Below, piece after piece: positions 26,853 through 35,570 of a stretch of 64,000 nucleotides of DNA. The translations under genes and the position numbers were made by a program. Source of the stretch: Bacillota bacterium (GTDB lineage: Bacteria; Bacillota; UBA4882; UBA8346). The notes under the pieces are model-generated. The model was given only the letters and a program-made list of their open reading frames with translations, searched no databases and was not told the origin of the DNA. Location: positions 62,001 to 126,000 of the forward strand of contig JARKQY010000014.1 of NCBI GenBank assembly GCA_029974635.1, written 5' to 3'. Numbering within the stretch: the stretch's first letter is position 1; every line of letters begins with the position of its first letter.

Positions 26853-27818
26853 ATGACCCAACCTACTTTCAAACCGGGACAAATATGGCTGGATACCGCA
26901 GGTAAACCGATTCAGGCCCATGGCGGCGGAATTCTTTTTGACAAAGGCACATACTACTGGTATGGCGAAAATAGGGAAACTCCAACGCGAAAGATTCATG
27001 AAATAGCGGATTGGGACTGCAAACGGACCGACGTTATCGGGATATCCTGCTATTCTTCGCCGGATCTTTATCACTGGAAAAATGAAGGCGTTGTTTTAAC
27101 AACAATACCGGATGATCCCGCTCATGATTTGCATCCGTCAAAGGTGGTGGAACGGCCAAAAGTGATTTATAACGATAGCACCGGAAAGTATGTAATGTGG
27201 CTCCATATTGATACCTGGGATTATAAGTACGCAGCCACCGGGGTGGCTATTAGCGATAATCCCACGGGGCCTTTCCGTTACCTTGGCAGTTTTAAACCAA
27301 ACGGAGCCGACAGCCGGGACATGACCGTTTTTAAAGACAGTCGTGGAGAGGCTTATCTGTTCCATTCCTCCGAATGGAACAAAACCATGTATGTCACTCC
27401 GCTCGCTGACGACTATTTGAGCACCGGGAAAACCCTTGCCAGGATATTTATTGATCAAAGCCGGGAAGCCCCGGCGGTCTTTAAACGCAATGGAAAATAT
27501 CATATCATCACCTCAGGCTGTACCGGCTGGGACCCCAATCAGGCCCAGTCCGCCGTAGCCGACGCCGTAACAGGTCCCTGGGAAACTCAAGAAAATCCCT
27601 GCCGGGGAAAAGATGCCGCCATCACCTTTTACGCCCAAAGTACTTTTGTATTTCCGGTTGCGGGCTATAAAGATGCCTACATCTTCATGGCCGATATTTG
27701 GAACAAGGACGACTTGGAGAACTCCAGATATGTATGGCTGCCGGTCCGCTTTGAGGGTGATTCGCCCGTTATTGAATGGAGGGATGAATGGGATTTATCG
27801 GTATTTAATAGCGATTAA
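26853..27818 (+). CDS. GH43-type beta-propeller glycosidase
   Basis: A 321-residue protein without a signal peptide. IWLDTAGKPIQAHGGGILFDKGTYYWYGEN is interrupted here as IQAHGGGIL and YYWYGEN, both typical of the GH43 group related to exo-beta-1,3-galactanases (subfamily 24/34 style). ERPKVIYND and GADSRDMTVFKD give candidate catalytic or pKa-modulating acidic residues, and REAPAVFKRNGKYH the propeller Glu. It probably trims galactan or arabinan side chains; substrate is uncertain. AGGAGG precedes the ATG, 22 bases after the ABC exporter. Confidence 0.8.
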   Translation: MTQPTFKPGQIWLDTAGKPIQAHGGGILFDKGTYYWYGENRETPTRKIHEIADWDCKRTDVIGISCYSSPDLYHWKNEGVVLTTIPDDPAHDLHPSKVVERPKVIYNDSTGKYVMWLHIDTWDYKYAATGVAISDNPTGPFRYLGSFKPNGADSRDMTVFKDSRGEAYLFHSSEWNKTMYVTPLADDYLSTGKTLARIFIDQSREAPAVFKRNGKYHIITSGCTGWDPNQAQSAVADAVTGPWETQENPCRGKDAAITFYAQSTFVFPVAGYKDAYIFMADIWNKDDLENSRYVWLPVRFEGDSPVIEWRDEWDLSVFNSD

Positions 27819-27885
27819 GTCATGAAATAAAACTCCCTCCTTGCGGTTAGCCTATACCTAGAATTATGAATTCAATGGAGTATCA

Positions 27886-28833
27886 ATGTTAGTCCGTCTT
27901 GGTTATGTGGCCAACGCCCTGCGGCTTGAGAACTGTTCGCCTTCCCGCACGGTCACTTTCCATAATATTGAAAAAATTCATGGCTATGAAAATCAAATCA
28001 GCAGGTTGACCACGATTGCCCGGGAAAACCTGGCCAACACCTTACGGATTTTAAAAGCCAACGTCTTTGACGGTATCCTGGTTTATCGTTTCACTTCCAA
28101 ACTAATTCCGCTATGTACTCATCCCAAATTTTGGAATTGGGATTATTTTTCTTCCTTGCGGAATGACTTTCAAAAAATTGGTGGGTTGATCAAAGAGCAT
28201 GGCATGCGGGTCAGTCTCCATCCGGATCATTTTACCCTATTAAACAGCCCGAAACCGGAGGTTTATAAATCATCATTACGGGATCTGGTTTATCATCAAA
28301 ATGTTTTGGAAGCCATGGAACTGGGGACGGACGCCAAGTTGGTGATTCATGTAGGGGGCAAATATGAAGACAAAACGGCGGCGATCAACCGCTTCAAAAA
28401 GCAATTCAACCAATTGCCGCCGGGAATCAAAAAACGATTGGTTCTGGAAAATGACGACCGTTGTTTCACTGCTGCCGAAGTTTTACATTTGTCCCGGGAA
28501 GTGGCGGTACCGATGGTTCTGGATATTCACCACCATCAAATTTTAAATCACGGTGAGGATTTACATGAGTTATTACCGGAGATTTTTGCCACCTGGGGGG
28601 AGGAAAGGCCTAAAATCCATATATCCAGTGCCAAAAATAATACCAGTCCGCGTCATCATGCCGATTTCATCGAACCTGATCAAGCCGTCGCTTTTTTAAA
28701 TTTAAGCACCGTTTGCAGGCGGGATTATGACATAATGATCGAAGCTAAACAAAAAGACCTGGCTCTTTTAAAGCTGGCAGGTGATTTAAAGAAACAAGGT
28801 TTTTCAATGGAGCAAAGCCGGATTTACTTATAA
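27886..28833 (+). CDS. uvsE: UV damage endonuclease
   Basis: A 315-residue TIM-barrel UVDE enzyme that nicks DNA 5' to UV photoproducts and other lesions. Recognised from the N-terminus LVRLGYVANALRL, then RVSLHPDHFTLLNSP, VIHVGGKYEDK, LENDD, VLDIHHHQ and IHISSAKN, which carry the His/Glu/Asp metal ligands. UVDE is common in spore formers. GGAG lies 5 nt before the ATG. Confidence 0.94.
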   Translation: MLVRLGYVANALRLENCSPSRTVTFHNIEKIHGYENQISRLTTIARENLANTLRILKANVFDGILVYRFTSKLIPLCTHPKFWNWDYFSSLRNDFQKIGGLIKEHGMRVSLHPDHFTLLNSPKPEVYKSSLRDLVYHQNVLEAMELGTDAKLVIHVGGKYEDKTAAINRFKKQFNQLPPGIKKRLVLENDDRCFTAAEVLHLSREVAVPMVLDIHHHQILNHGEDLHELLPEIFATWGEERPKIHISSAKNNTSPRHHADFIEPDQAVAFLNLSTVCRRDYDIMIEAKQKDLALLKLAGDLKKQGFSMEQSRIYL

Positions 28834-28886
28834 TCCAGATCATATTGCGTTCTTAAATAAGCTTCAACACTTTGGTAAAACGTTAT

Positions 28887-30017
28887 TCATTGTAATTGTT
28901 TCGTTATTGACTCGTTACTCCTATCGAAAAATTCCCGCACTTTTTTGATGGTATAAGATTGTTCCTGCTCCGTCAATTCCGGGAAAACCGGCAGCGAAAG
29001 GGCTCGGCGGGTGAGACTTTCACTCACCGGCAGACTGCCCCCTTTATAACCCAACTGTGCAAATACCGGCTGCAGATGCAATGCCAAAGGATAATAGACG
29101 GCGGTTTCAATTCCTTTTTCCGCGAGATAATTCCGGAGTTCATCCCGTTTTGGGGTGGTAATCGTAAATTGATTATAGGTATGATCCTCCGAACGGAAAG
29201 GGAGTTTGATCCCGGCCACGCTGTGAAGCCCTTGATAATAGTTAGCCGCGATTTTCCGGCGCAACTGAATCCATTGGTTCAAGTAAGGCAGTTTAACCCT
29301 GAGAAAGGCTGCCTGAATGGCATCTAACCTGCTATTGAGGCCAAGCATTTCATGAAAATATTTACGCCTGGCTCCATGAACTCTTAACATTCGTAAAACT
29401 TCGGCCGATTCGGACCGATTGGTAACCACCATACCTCCATCCCCAAGGGCTCCCAAGTTTTCGGCCGGGAAGAAACTAAAACACCCCATATCCCCTATCG
29501 TCCCTACCGGTTGTCCATCGAAGGTGGTCCCCAGCGCTTGCGTGCAATCCTCCACCACCGCTAGTTTATGTTCTCGAGCTATGGTAAGAATGCTCTCCAT
29601 ATCCGCCGACATTCCGAAAAGATGCACCGGGATAATAGCTTTGGTTTTATCGGAAATATTCACTCGGATTTGTTCCGGATCAATATTATAACTTGATAAA
29701 TCCACATCAACGAATACTGGTGTAGCGCCTATCCGGCTTACTGCTCCGGCAGTGGCGAAAGTGCCAAATCCGGGAAGAATCACCTCATCCCCCGGTTGAA
29801 TACCCAAAGCCAATAAGCTTAAAGTCAGGGCATCGGTACCGTTTCCGACCCCAATGGCAAATTGGGCATCCAAATATTGGGCCATCTTTTCCTCAAATAG
29901 CTTGACCTCATCTCCCATAATGAACCGGCCGCTGTTTAATACTGATTGAAAAGCGCTTTCCAATTGGTTTTCCAACTGGTAGTGTTGCCGGGTTATATCA
30001 AAAGCTGGTACTTTCAC
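28887..30017 (-). CDS. DegT/DnrJ/EryC1/StrS-family protein lacking the PLP lysine
   Basis: A 376-residue homologue of sugar aminotransferases that make amino-sugars for surface glycans. The fold is intact: RFIMGDEVKLFEEKMAQY, VGNGTDALTLSLLALG, VVEDCTQALGT and GDGGMVVTN are all present. At the position of the PLP Schiff-base lysine (family xKN(L/M) motif) the protein reads FFPAENLGALGDGG with E186 (GAA at 29460-29462). It therefore cannot form the normal internal aldimine; a non-transaminase role is possible, as in the ColD dehydratase branch, which has His there. GTG start with GGAGG 6 nt upstream. No sugar-nucleotide genes are adjacent. Confidence 0.85.
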   Translation of the reverse strand: MKVPAFDITRQHYQLENQLESAFQSVLNSGRFIMGDEVKLFEEKMAQYLDAQFAIGVGNGTDALTLSLLALGIQPGDEVILPGFGTFATAGAVSRIGATPVFVDVDLSSYNIDPEQIRVNISDKTKAIIPVHLFGMSADMESILTIAREHKLAVVEDCTQALGTTFDGQPVGTIGDMGCFSFFPAENLGALGDGGMVVTNRSESAEVLRMLRVHGARRKYFHEMLGLNSRLDAIQAAFLRVKLPYLNQWIQLRRKIAANYYQGLHSVAGIKLPFRSEDHTYNQFTITTPKRDELRNYLAEKGIETAVYYPLALHLQPVFAQLGYKGGSLPVSESLTRRALSLPVFPELTEQEQSYTIKKVREFFDRSNESITKQLQ

Positions 30018-30104
30018 GATTTTCCTCCTGGCCGTGATGGATTGATAGACGGCTAATTTTCTTTTCCAACTTCTATATTAGTATTAGCCTGCCCCAAAAA
30101 CGAT

Positions 30105-30180
30105 CAGGATTTACAGAATTATAGGATTTACAGGATAAAATTTATCGGCAAAATAATCTTCTGAATCCCGTAAACCCTGC
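30105..30180. repeat. Dispersed 'aatcctgtaaatcc' intergenic repeat
   Basis: Between dapA and the DegT-like gene: CAGGATTTACAGAATTATAGG, then GGATTTACAGGATAAAA and the opposed AATCCCGTAAACCCTGC. Same family as 2868-2986 and 18990-19165. Confidence 0.65.
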
Positions 30181-30289
30181 TGCCCGGTACCCATTTTTCA
30201 AGCCCATTATACGATTTTAGAGTTCTCTTTGTTCCCCTTGTCCTCTGGTTAAATAAGTATTTCTACTTTCGATTGCCCCGGTATCCAGT

Positions 30290-31171
30290 TTACAATAAAC
30301 CCAGATTTTTTAGCACTTCCTGCAAAATCTTTATTTCATTTGGATTTGCTTCCACCATCGGCAGCCGCATTCCGCCGACTTTAAAACCAAGCAAATTACA
30401 GGCTGTTTTCACCATAATCGGATTGGTGGTAATAAATAAAGCCCGGTTCAGCGGATTCATCTCGGCATTGATCCGGATAGCGCCAGATATATCACCGCGG
30501 CAAAAGGCGGCAATCAACTCCTGAATCTTCCGGCCTACAATATGGGCTGACACACTGATGACACCAACTCCTCCCACGCTTAAAACCGGTAAAGTCAAGG
30601 CATCATCGCCGCTATAAATCAAAAACTCCTTGGGTGCTTTTTCGTAAATCTCACTAATCTGAGCCAAATTACCGGAAGCTTCTTTTACTGCCGCGATATT
30701 GGGCACAGCAGCAAGCCGCATCAGTGTCTCCACGGATACGTTTACCCCGGTCCTGCCCGGAATATTATAGATAATTACCGGTAAGCTGGTCTCTTTGGCG
30801 ATTGCTGAAAAATGTTGGTATAATCCTTCTTGGGTCGGTTTGTTATAATACGGGGCCACTAGCATAACCCCGTCAACTCCCGTCCGTTCCGCTTCCTTGG
30901 TCAGTTCAATACTCTCTGCCGTATCATAGCTGCCGGTTCCGGCAATAACTGTCCCTTTGCCGCCCACGGCTTCGACGACCACCTTATAAAGAGCCAATTT
31001 TTCCTTCTTCGATAAAGTAGGCGATTCGCCTGTCGTTCCGGCAACTACGATTCCATCGGAGCCGGATTCTACTAAATGAACCGCCAGTTGTTGCGCTATT
31101 TGGTAATCCACTTCCAAATTTTCATTAAAAGGGGTTACCATCGCCGTTAATACTTTTCCAAATTTCACCAC
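30290..31171 (-). CDS. dapA: 4-hydroxy-tetrahydrodipicolinate synthase
   Basis: A 293-residue class I aldolase condensing pyruvate with aspartate semialdehyde, the first committed step to lysine, DAP and dipicolinate. Visible are AGTTGESPTLS, APYYNKPTQEGLYQHF, the catalytic Tyr in IIYNIPGRTG (Y135) and the Schiff-base lysine in AAVKEASGN (K163). GTG start with GGAGG upstream. Last gene of the dapB-dpaA-dpaB-aspartokinase-dapA unit, so its product feeds both DapB and DpaAB encoded in the same operon. Confidence 0.97.
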   Translation of the reverse strand: MVKFGKVLTAMVTPFNENLEVDYQIAQQLAVHLVESGSDGIVVAGTTGESPTLSKKEKLALYKVVVEAVGGKGTVIAGTGSYDTAESIELTKEAERTGVDGVMLVAPYYNKPTQEGLYQHFSAIAKETSLPVIIYNIPGRTGVNVSVETLMRLAAVPNIAAVKEASGNLAQISEIYEKAPKEFLIYSGDDALTLPVLSVGGVGVISVSAHIVGRKIQELIAAFCRGDISGAIRINAEMNPLNRALFITTNPIMVKTACNLLGFKVGGMRLPMVEANPNEIKILQEVLKNLGLL

Positions 31172-31242
31172 CCGGATTCCTCCCTTTTTCCGCTAAATGC
31201 AAAGTAGTTTTATTAACCATCGGAAATTTGACTTTGATTGTT

Positions 31243-32460
31243 TTATCCCAGGTCAAACTGTTGGTGTAATGAACGTAACGCTTTTACCATATCGCTTTGC
31301 CTGACCAGGCAAGCAATGTTTGTATGAGAATCCGCCGAATGAAAGATGGGAATTTGTTCAGCCTGCAAACTCTTGGCCATCCGGGCCATTACGCCGGGGA
31401 TGCCTCTCATTCCGGTGCCTACAATTGCTACTTTGGCGTAACTTTTATCAATCTTAATTTCGAGAGGTAACTGTTGTAAAATCTCTTTAGCCTGCTCCAT
31501 CAGATCTTCTTTAATAATAAAACCGATTTCAAATGGCGTAACATGGATCATGTCCACACTAATACCGGCATCTGCCATCATCTGAAAGATCTCCAATACA
31601 CGTCCATTAGCATTGAGATCCTCATGGGAACCAATGATGACCAAAGCCATTTCCGCCATATGGGCCAGCCCGGTTACAATTTTATCGCCCTTAATCTCAA
31701 TTTCCCCGATGGAAATACCATCGGTGATTAAAGTACCCATGGAATCCGAGAAAGTGGAACGGATTCGAAGCGGTACTCGCCCCTCCATGGCGATTTCCAC
31801 CGCCCTGGGATGAACAACTTTAGCGCCCAAGTGAGCCATTTCACACAACTCATTATAAGTCATTGTGGTCAAAGATTTTGCCTGGGGCACCAGACGGGGA
31901 TCAGCGGTCATAACGCCTTCCACATCGGTAAAAATATCAATCAGCTCAGCTTTTAAGGCCACACCCAAAGCAGTGGCGGTGGTATCGCTTCCGCCCCGCC
32001 CCAAAGTAGTTATGTCGCCATCAGCGGTTACCCCTTGAAAACCAGCCACAACCGCTACCCTTCTTTCCCGGATACACTTCCAAAGATTGTCGGGCTTAAT
32101 CTCAAGAATTCTGGCATTATTGAAATGATTATCGGTAATAATTCCCGCCTGGCCTCCGGTATAAGCCGAAGCTTTGATGTTTAGGGATTCTAAAATTTGA
32201 ACTATTACTACGGTAGATATATTTTCGCCGCATGACATCAGAAGATCCAATTCACGGGGTTTCACCTGTTTGTTGACCCCCCGAGCCAATCCGATCAATG
32301 TATCGGTAGCATATGGGTCGTTATTCCGGCCCATTGCCGAAACAACGACCACCACCTGGTAACCTTGTTCCAAAGCTTCTTTTACCTTCTCAGCAACCTT
32401 CCGGCGGCCATCCGCAGTTGCCACTGAAGTACCGCCAAATTTCTGCACGATTACGCGCAT
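31243..32460 (-). CDS. dapG: Aspartokinase
   Basis: A 405-residue enzyme phosphorylating aspartate, entry to the aspartate-family pathway. The kinase domain starts IVQKFGGTSVA; GRGGSDTTATALGVAL and FTDVEGVMTADPRLV are typical. Two ACT domains follow (about 265-405: AGISVDMIHVT, VAIVGTGMRGIPGVMARM). Its place between dpaB and dapA matches the B. subtilis dapG (aspartokinase I) order, except that asd is missing between dpaB and this gene. It could equally be called lysC; the effector (DAP or lysine) cannot be read directly. Confidence 0.93.
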   Translation of the reverse strand: MRVIVQKFGGTSVATADGRRKVAEKVKEALEQGYQVVVVVSAMGRNNDPYATDTLIGLARGVNKQVKPRELDLLMSCGENISTVVIVQILESLNIKASAYTGGQAGIITDNHFNNARILEIKPDNLWKCIRERRVAVVAGFQGVTADGDITTLGRGGSDTTATALGVALKAELIDIFTDVEGVMTADPRLVPQAKSLTTMTYNELCEMAHLGAKVVHPRAVEIAMEGRVPLRIRSTFSDSMGTLITDGISIGEIEIKGDKIVTGLAHMAEMALVIIGSHEDLNANGRVLEIFQMMADAGISVDMIHVTPFEIGFIIKEDLMEQAKEILQQLPLEIKIDKSYAKVAIVGTGMRGIPGVMARMAKSLQAEQIPIFHSADSHTNIACLVRQSDMVKALRSLHQQFDLG

Positions 32461-32483
32461 TCATTTTCCTCGCTTTCAAGCGA

Positions 32484-33065
32484 TTAGATTGTTACGAGTA
32501 CCGGCTGAATCTGCCTTTGCTCCATTGCTCCCATCAGCGTCTCCGGAATTAAATTCATCTTTGCAACCAGCGATGCCTGTTTCATCTCCGGCGCATCCTG
32601 ACCGAACGGTACAAAATAGACATTCTTTTTATTTAACAAAACGGCTAAATTGCGGGCATTGGCACTCAACCCGTCATTGGTTGATATGGCAATGACTACA
32701 GGTCGATTGTTTCGCAACTGAGCTTTACAAGCCATTGTAACACAAGTATCGGTAATTCCCTGCGCCAATTTTGCCATAGTATTTCCGGTGCAAGGCGCAA
32801 CTAAGACCAAATCAAACAATTTCTGAGGACCGATAGGCTCAACCTCAACCATTGTAGTCAAAGGTTCTTTTCCGGTGATGGCTACCACCTTACTGCGTAC
32901 ATCTTCCGCCTTCCCGAAACGGGTATCGGTATCCCGAACCGCCGGCGAAAAGATTGGGGTAATTATCGCCCCGCCATCGACAAGAATCTGCATAACTGAA
33001 AGTACTTCATTTACGGTACAATGGGAACCCGTGATGGCAAATCCAATTTGTAATCCGGTAAACAT
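32484..33065 (-). CDS. dpaB: Dipicolinate synthase subunit B
   Basis: A 193-residue flavoprotein-like subunit (SpoVFB) of the enzyme that oxidises dihydrodipicolinate to dipicolinic acid for the spore core. Recognised from GLQIGFAITGSHCTV, GAIITPIFS, DTRFGKAEDV, LVLVAPCTGNTMAKLAQGITDT and QDAPEMKQASLVAKM. The start codon shares one base with the dpaA stop (TAATG), indicating coupling. It is strong evidence that the host makes endospores. Confidence 0.96.
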   Translation of the reverse strand: MFTGLQIGFAITGSHCTVNEVLSVMQILVDGGAIITPIFSPAVRDTDTRFGKAEDVRSKVVAITGKEPLTTMVEVEPIGPQKLFDLVLVAPCTGNTMAKLAQGITDTCVTMACKAQLRNNRPVVIAISTNDGLSANARNLAVLLNKKNVYFVPFGQDAPEMKQASLVAKMNLIPETLMGAMEQRQIQPVLVTI

Positions 33066-33955
33066 TATCTGTCACCCCCATTCAAATACTCACGGATTAA
33101 TCGCGGTATGGATGATGACAGAATGAAGCCCGCAGTTTTGGGGGCAACCTTTCCTGGCAGTCCAGGCGCCAAAAGCGCCTTAATATTAAAACGGCGAGCT
33201 GCTTCGAAATCCGTACCGTACGGCGGTGAAGCCAAATCAATGATTAATGCCTGGGACGACATTTTACTAATTAAGGCTTCACTTAAAATTAAGGACGGTA
33301 CTGTATTAATAACGATATCCGCCGCTCCGATGATTCCGTCTAAAGAATTTACGGCGATTTTTTCGTAACCTTGCTCCCAGGCTCTTGCCAATGATGCAGA
33401 ACGACGGGCGGCTACAAAGATCTTAGAGCCTAAAGCTTTAAAAACACGGGCTACCGTTATTCCAACCCGGCCAAATCCGATGACAATTGTGGTACTGTTG
33501 TGAATCGTTATCGGAAGTTGTTCCATGGCAATCTGAAGGGCGCCTTCAGCAGTAGGAATCGAATTTAAGATGGCAATTTCATCATCATTGGCATACTGTA
33601 ACACTTTCAACTGAAGCGCGTTCGCTTTTTGAATCCAGCGTGGCGGCATTGATCCGGTAACGATTAATGTACCTTTCGCTAAAGAAGGTATTAAACTCCC
33701 GAAATTAATGGTTTGATCGCTTTTATAGCCGGACACAATCCCGGCCTCATTCATTCCATTGATGGGGAGTAAAATAACTCTTGTATTTACAAGTTCATCC
33801 AAGCTGGAGCCAAAACTCACCGCGGCCGGAACCTCTGTGGGCGGGTGGCCATAGATGCGCACTTCCTTGAAAAGGCCAGTAAAAACTTTTGCGACTTCAA
33901 TTTGGCGTAAATCGCCCCCGACAATTGCAGCTGAAAAACCATATGTTTGCTCCAC
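33065..33955 (-). CDS. dpaA: Dipicolinate synthase subunit A
   Basis: A 296-residue NAD(P)-binding subunit (SpoVFA) of dipicolinate synthase. The N-terminal portion (AAIVGGDLRQIEVAKVF) and the central Rossmann motif VIGFGRVGITVARVFKALG are typical, as are LIDLASPPYGTDF and LLAPGLPGKVAPKTAGFIL. GTG start at 33955 with GGAGGAGG 7 nt upstream. A 129-base gap separates it from dapB and holds a candidate mother-cell sigma promoter, so dpaAB may also be expressed separately from the lysine genes during sporulation. Confidence 0.96.
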   Translation of the reverse strand: MEQTYGFSAAIVGGDLRQIEVAKVFTGLFKEVRIYGHPPTEVPAAVSFGSSLDELVNTRVILLPINGMNEAGIVSGYKSDQTINFGSLIPSLAKGTLIVTGSMPPRWIQKANALQLKVLQYANDDEIAILNSIPTAEGALQIAMEQLPITIHNSTTIVIGFGRVGITVARVFKALGSKIFVAARRSASLARAWEQGYEKIAVNSLDGIIGAADIVINTVPSLILSEALISKMSSQALIIDLASPPYGTDFEAARRFNIKALLAPGLPGKVAPKTAGFILSSSIPRLIREYLNGGDR

Positions 33956-34002
33956 CGCGTCTCCTCCTCCGACTATACGCTATCATCAATTTGATGACAT
34001 TG

Positions 34003-34030
34003 TAGTATATTCTGCGTCTAATCAGGAGGT
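34003..34030 (-). promoter_or_regulatory. Candidate sigma-K-like promoter before dpaA
   Basis: On the minus strand AATATACTA (34003-34011) differs at one base from the CATANNNTA -10 consensus of sigma-K, with an AC dinucleotide 17 nt upstream (34029-34030). B. subtilis spoVF is sigma-K dependent, which makes the location sensible. Such short motifs can occur by chance. Confidence 0.3.
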
Positions 34031-34084
34031 GAAGCAATTGACACCACGATCCAAATACCCGAAACCTTAGAGTATAATCAATCT

Positions 34085-34882
34085 TCAGAAAAGAATTTGA
34101 TCTAATCCGTAAGTCAATCCGGGTCTTCTGCTTATATTCTTTACAGCAAATACAACCCCCGGCATAAAGCACTCCCTGCTTAGTGAATCATGGCGGATGG
34201 TAAGGGTTTGTCCCTGACCACCGAAAATAACCTCTTGATGTGCAATTAATCCGGGCAGGCGGATACTATGTAAATGAATTCCACCCATTTCTCCACCACG
34301 GACCCCTTTAATTTTTTCCTCCCCGATTGATTCTTTACTAGATTCACTCCGGCTGTTCATAATCATTTCGGCTGTTTTTATGGATGTGCCGGAGGGAGCA
34401 TCCAATTTTTGATCATGGTGAAGTTCGATAATTTCTACTTGGGGAAAGTATTTGGCGGCTTCTGCGGCAAACCTCATCATCAACAAAGCTCCGATGGCAA
34501 AATTAGGCGCCACTAAAACATTTGCTCCGTAAGTATTACACCAATCGGAAATTTCCTGAAGGTCCTGTGTTGATAAACCGGTGGTACCGACAACAGCATG
34601 AACTTTTGCTTGTAATGAAATCTGGATATTTTGCAGTATGGTCATGGGAATCGTAAAATCAACAATAACTTCTGGCTTATCCAGGTGCAACGCCTCTTCC
34701 AAGTCACCGCGAACCTCGACTCCAAGAAGTTCCCCCCCAAGCACCGACCCGATATCTTTGCCGACATTTCTTATATCTACTGCGCTTACCAAGGTAAGAT
34801 CATTATCTTTCAGAACAGCTTTGACTACTTCTTGTCCCATTTTACCGCAAGCACCGGTAACCAATACTTTTATTTTTGCCAC
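34085..34882 (-). CDS. dapB: 4-hydroxy-tetrahydrodipicolinate reductase
   Basis: A 265-residue NAD(P)H-dependent reductase producing tetrahydrodipicolinate, the substrate of DapL encoded at 624-1847. Motifs are KVLVTGACGKMGQEVV (nucleotide site), VVGTTGLS, VAPNFAIGALLMM, the catalytic stretch ELHHDQKLDAPSGTSIKTAE and RLPGLIAHQEVIFGG. The GTG at 34882 is chosen because GGAGTGA lies 7 nt upstream and it gives the standard N-terminus VAKIKVLVTG; upstream frame sequence is the riboswitch leader. First gene of the lysine/dipicolinate operon. Confidence 0.95.
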   Translation of the reverse strand: MAKIKVLVTGACGKMGQEVVKAVLKDNDLTLVSAVDIRNVGKDIGSVLGGELLGVEVRGDLEEALHLDKPEVIVDFTIPMTILQNIQISLQAKVHAVVGTTGLSTQDLQEISDWCNTYGANVLVAPNFAIGALLMMRFAAEAAKYFPQVEIIELHHDQKLDAPSGTSIKTAEMIMNSRSESSKESIGEEKIKGVRGGEMGGIHLHSIRLPGLIAHQEVIFGGQGQTLTIRHDSLSRECFMPGVVFAVKNISRRPGLTYGLDQILF

Positions 34883-34934
34883 GACCGAATCACTCCAGTT
34901 TGTTCCATAATCTCTATACAGAGCCAAAAACAAC

Positions 34935-34960
34935 AAAAAAGGTTGGTATCTTCCAACCTT
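34935..34960 (-). terminator. Leader terminator (riboswitch expression platform) before dapB
   Basis: On the minus strand an 8-bp stem AAGGTTGG / CCAACCTT with a 6-nt loop is followed by a T-rich stretch, 53 bases before the dapB start. It lies downstream of the lysine aptamer, as expected for attenuation when lysine is bound. Confidence 0.75.
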
Positions 34961-35065
34961 TGATTTCGGATTCCGAAAAAATGGCGGCAAGATAGCTCTT
35001 CACCTTTGGTAAGAGGCTGCCTAAAAAATAATTTGAATCCGCAATGCTAAATACCTTTTAGGGCA

Positions 35066-35237
35066 GCCCCATGGCGGTGACAGTACCGGGACTCTTAATC
35101 ACGATACCAGCTCGGAATACGGCGCTATTCCGGCTTCGGCGAATCATCCTTTCACTCTGTTTCATCGGTTCTTGCCCAACCTCATATTCAAGCCAACCAG
35201 AGTTACTGATAAGGTTCGCGCCTCTACTCTACCAGGG
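35066..35237 (-). ncRNA. Lysine riboswitch (L box)
   Basis: The minus-strand leader contains the hallmark conserved blocks of the lysine aptamer in order: TAGAGGCGCGAAC then CAGTAA, GTGAAAGGATGATTCGCCG followed by AAGC, and ACTGTCACCGCCATGG. A GGCTGCC segment at the 3' edge of the aptamer can pair with GGCAGCC further down (about 35010-35026), giving an alternative structure before the terminator at 34935-34960. It should turn off dapB-dpaA-dpaB-aspartokinase-dapA when lysine is abundant. Confidence 0.92.
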
Positions 35238-35288
35238 ATATAAATTAAGATGTTCGATATTTCAAAGAGGTGAAAACTCTTATCTAAA

Positions 35289-35317
35289 TTTGTACTACAA
35301 AAAGCGCAAACTGTCAA
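35289..35317 (-). promoter_or_regulatory. Sigma-A promoter of the lysine/dipicolinate operon
   Basis: Minus-strand TTGACA (35312-35317), 17-nt spacer, TACAAA (35289-35294), about 50 bases upstream of the riboswitch aptamer. Confidence 0.7.
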
Positions 35318-35336
35318 GCAGTTAATATGGTCACCA

Positions 35337-35570
35337 TTACGATTTTACATTTTCCACAATAATTAATTCATCACTTATCTTTTTAATTTTCTGCCAGGGA
35401 ATGGTCATGATTTCTTTCTCCCGCCCTCCGACTCCAATTTTCACCAGAATCAACGCCTCCACAAAACCGGTGGCGGTATTCACTACTAATTCACTTTTAC
35501 GGATGACACCTAAACGATCTCCCGTATTTATATTAATAACTTCCTTGCCTTCCAATTCACTTGCGCGCAA
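35337..35570 (-). CDS. YlmC/YmxH-family PRC-barrel sporulation protein
   Basis: A 77-residue single PRC-barrel protein: RASELEGKEVININTGDRLG at the start and IMTIPWQKIKKISDELIIVE at the end. Small proteins of this family (YlmC/YmxH) are restricted to spore formers; ymxH sits next to spoVFAB in B. subtilis, matching this location upstream of the dap/dpa operon. The exact function is unknown. Start is TTG at 35570, following a G-rich ribosome site (GGGGGGGGAAG). Confidence 0.88.
   Translation of the reverse strand: MRASELEGKEVININTGDRLGVIRKSELVVNTATGFVEALILVKIGVGGREKEIMTIPWQKIKKISDELIIVENVKS

Noticed and set aside
34022-34068. AGGAGGTGA followed by a TTG-started 10-codon frame on the plus strand
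   Set aside because: Very short, and it lies opposite the candidate dpaA promoter; probably chance.
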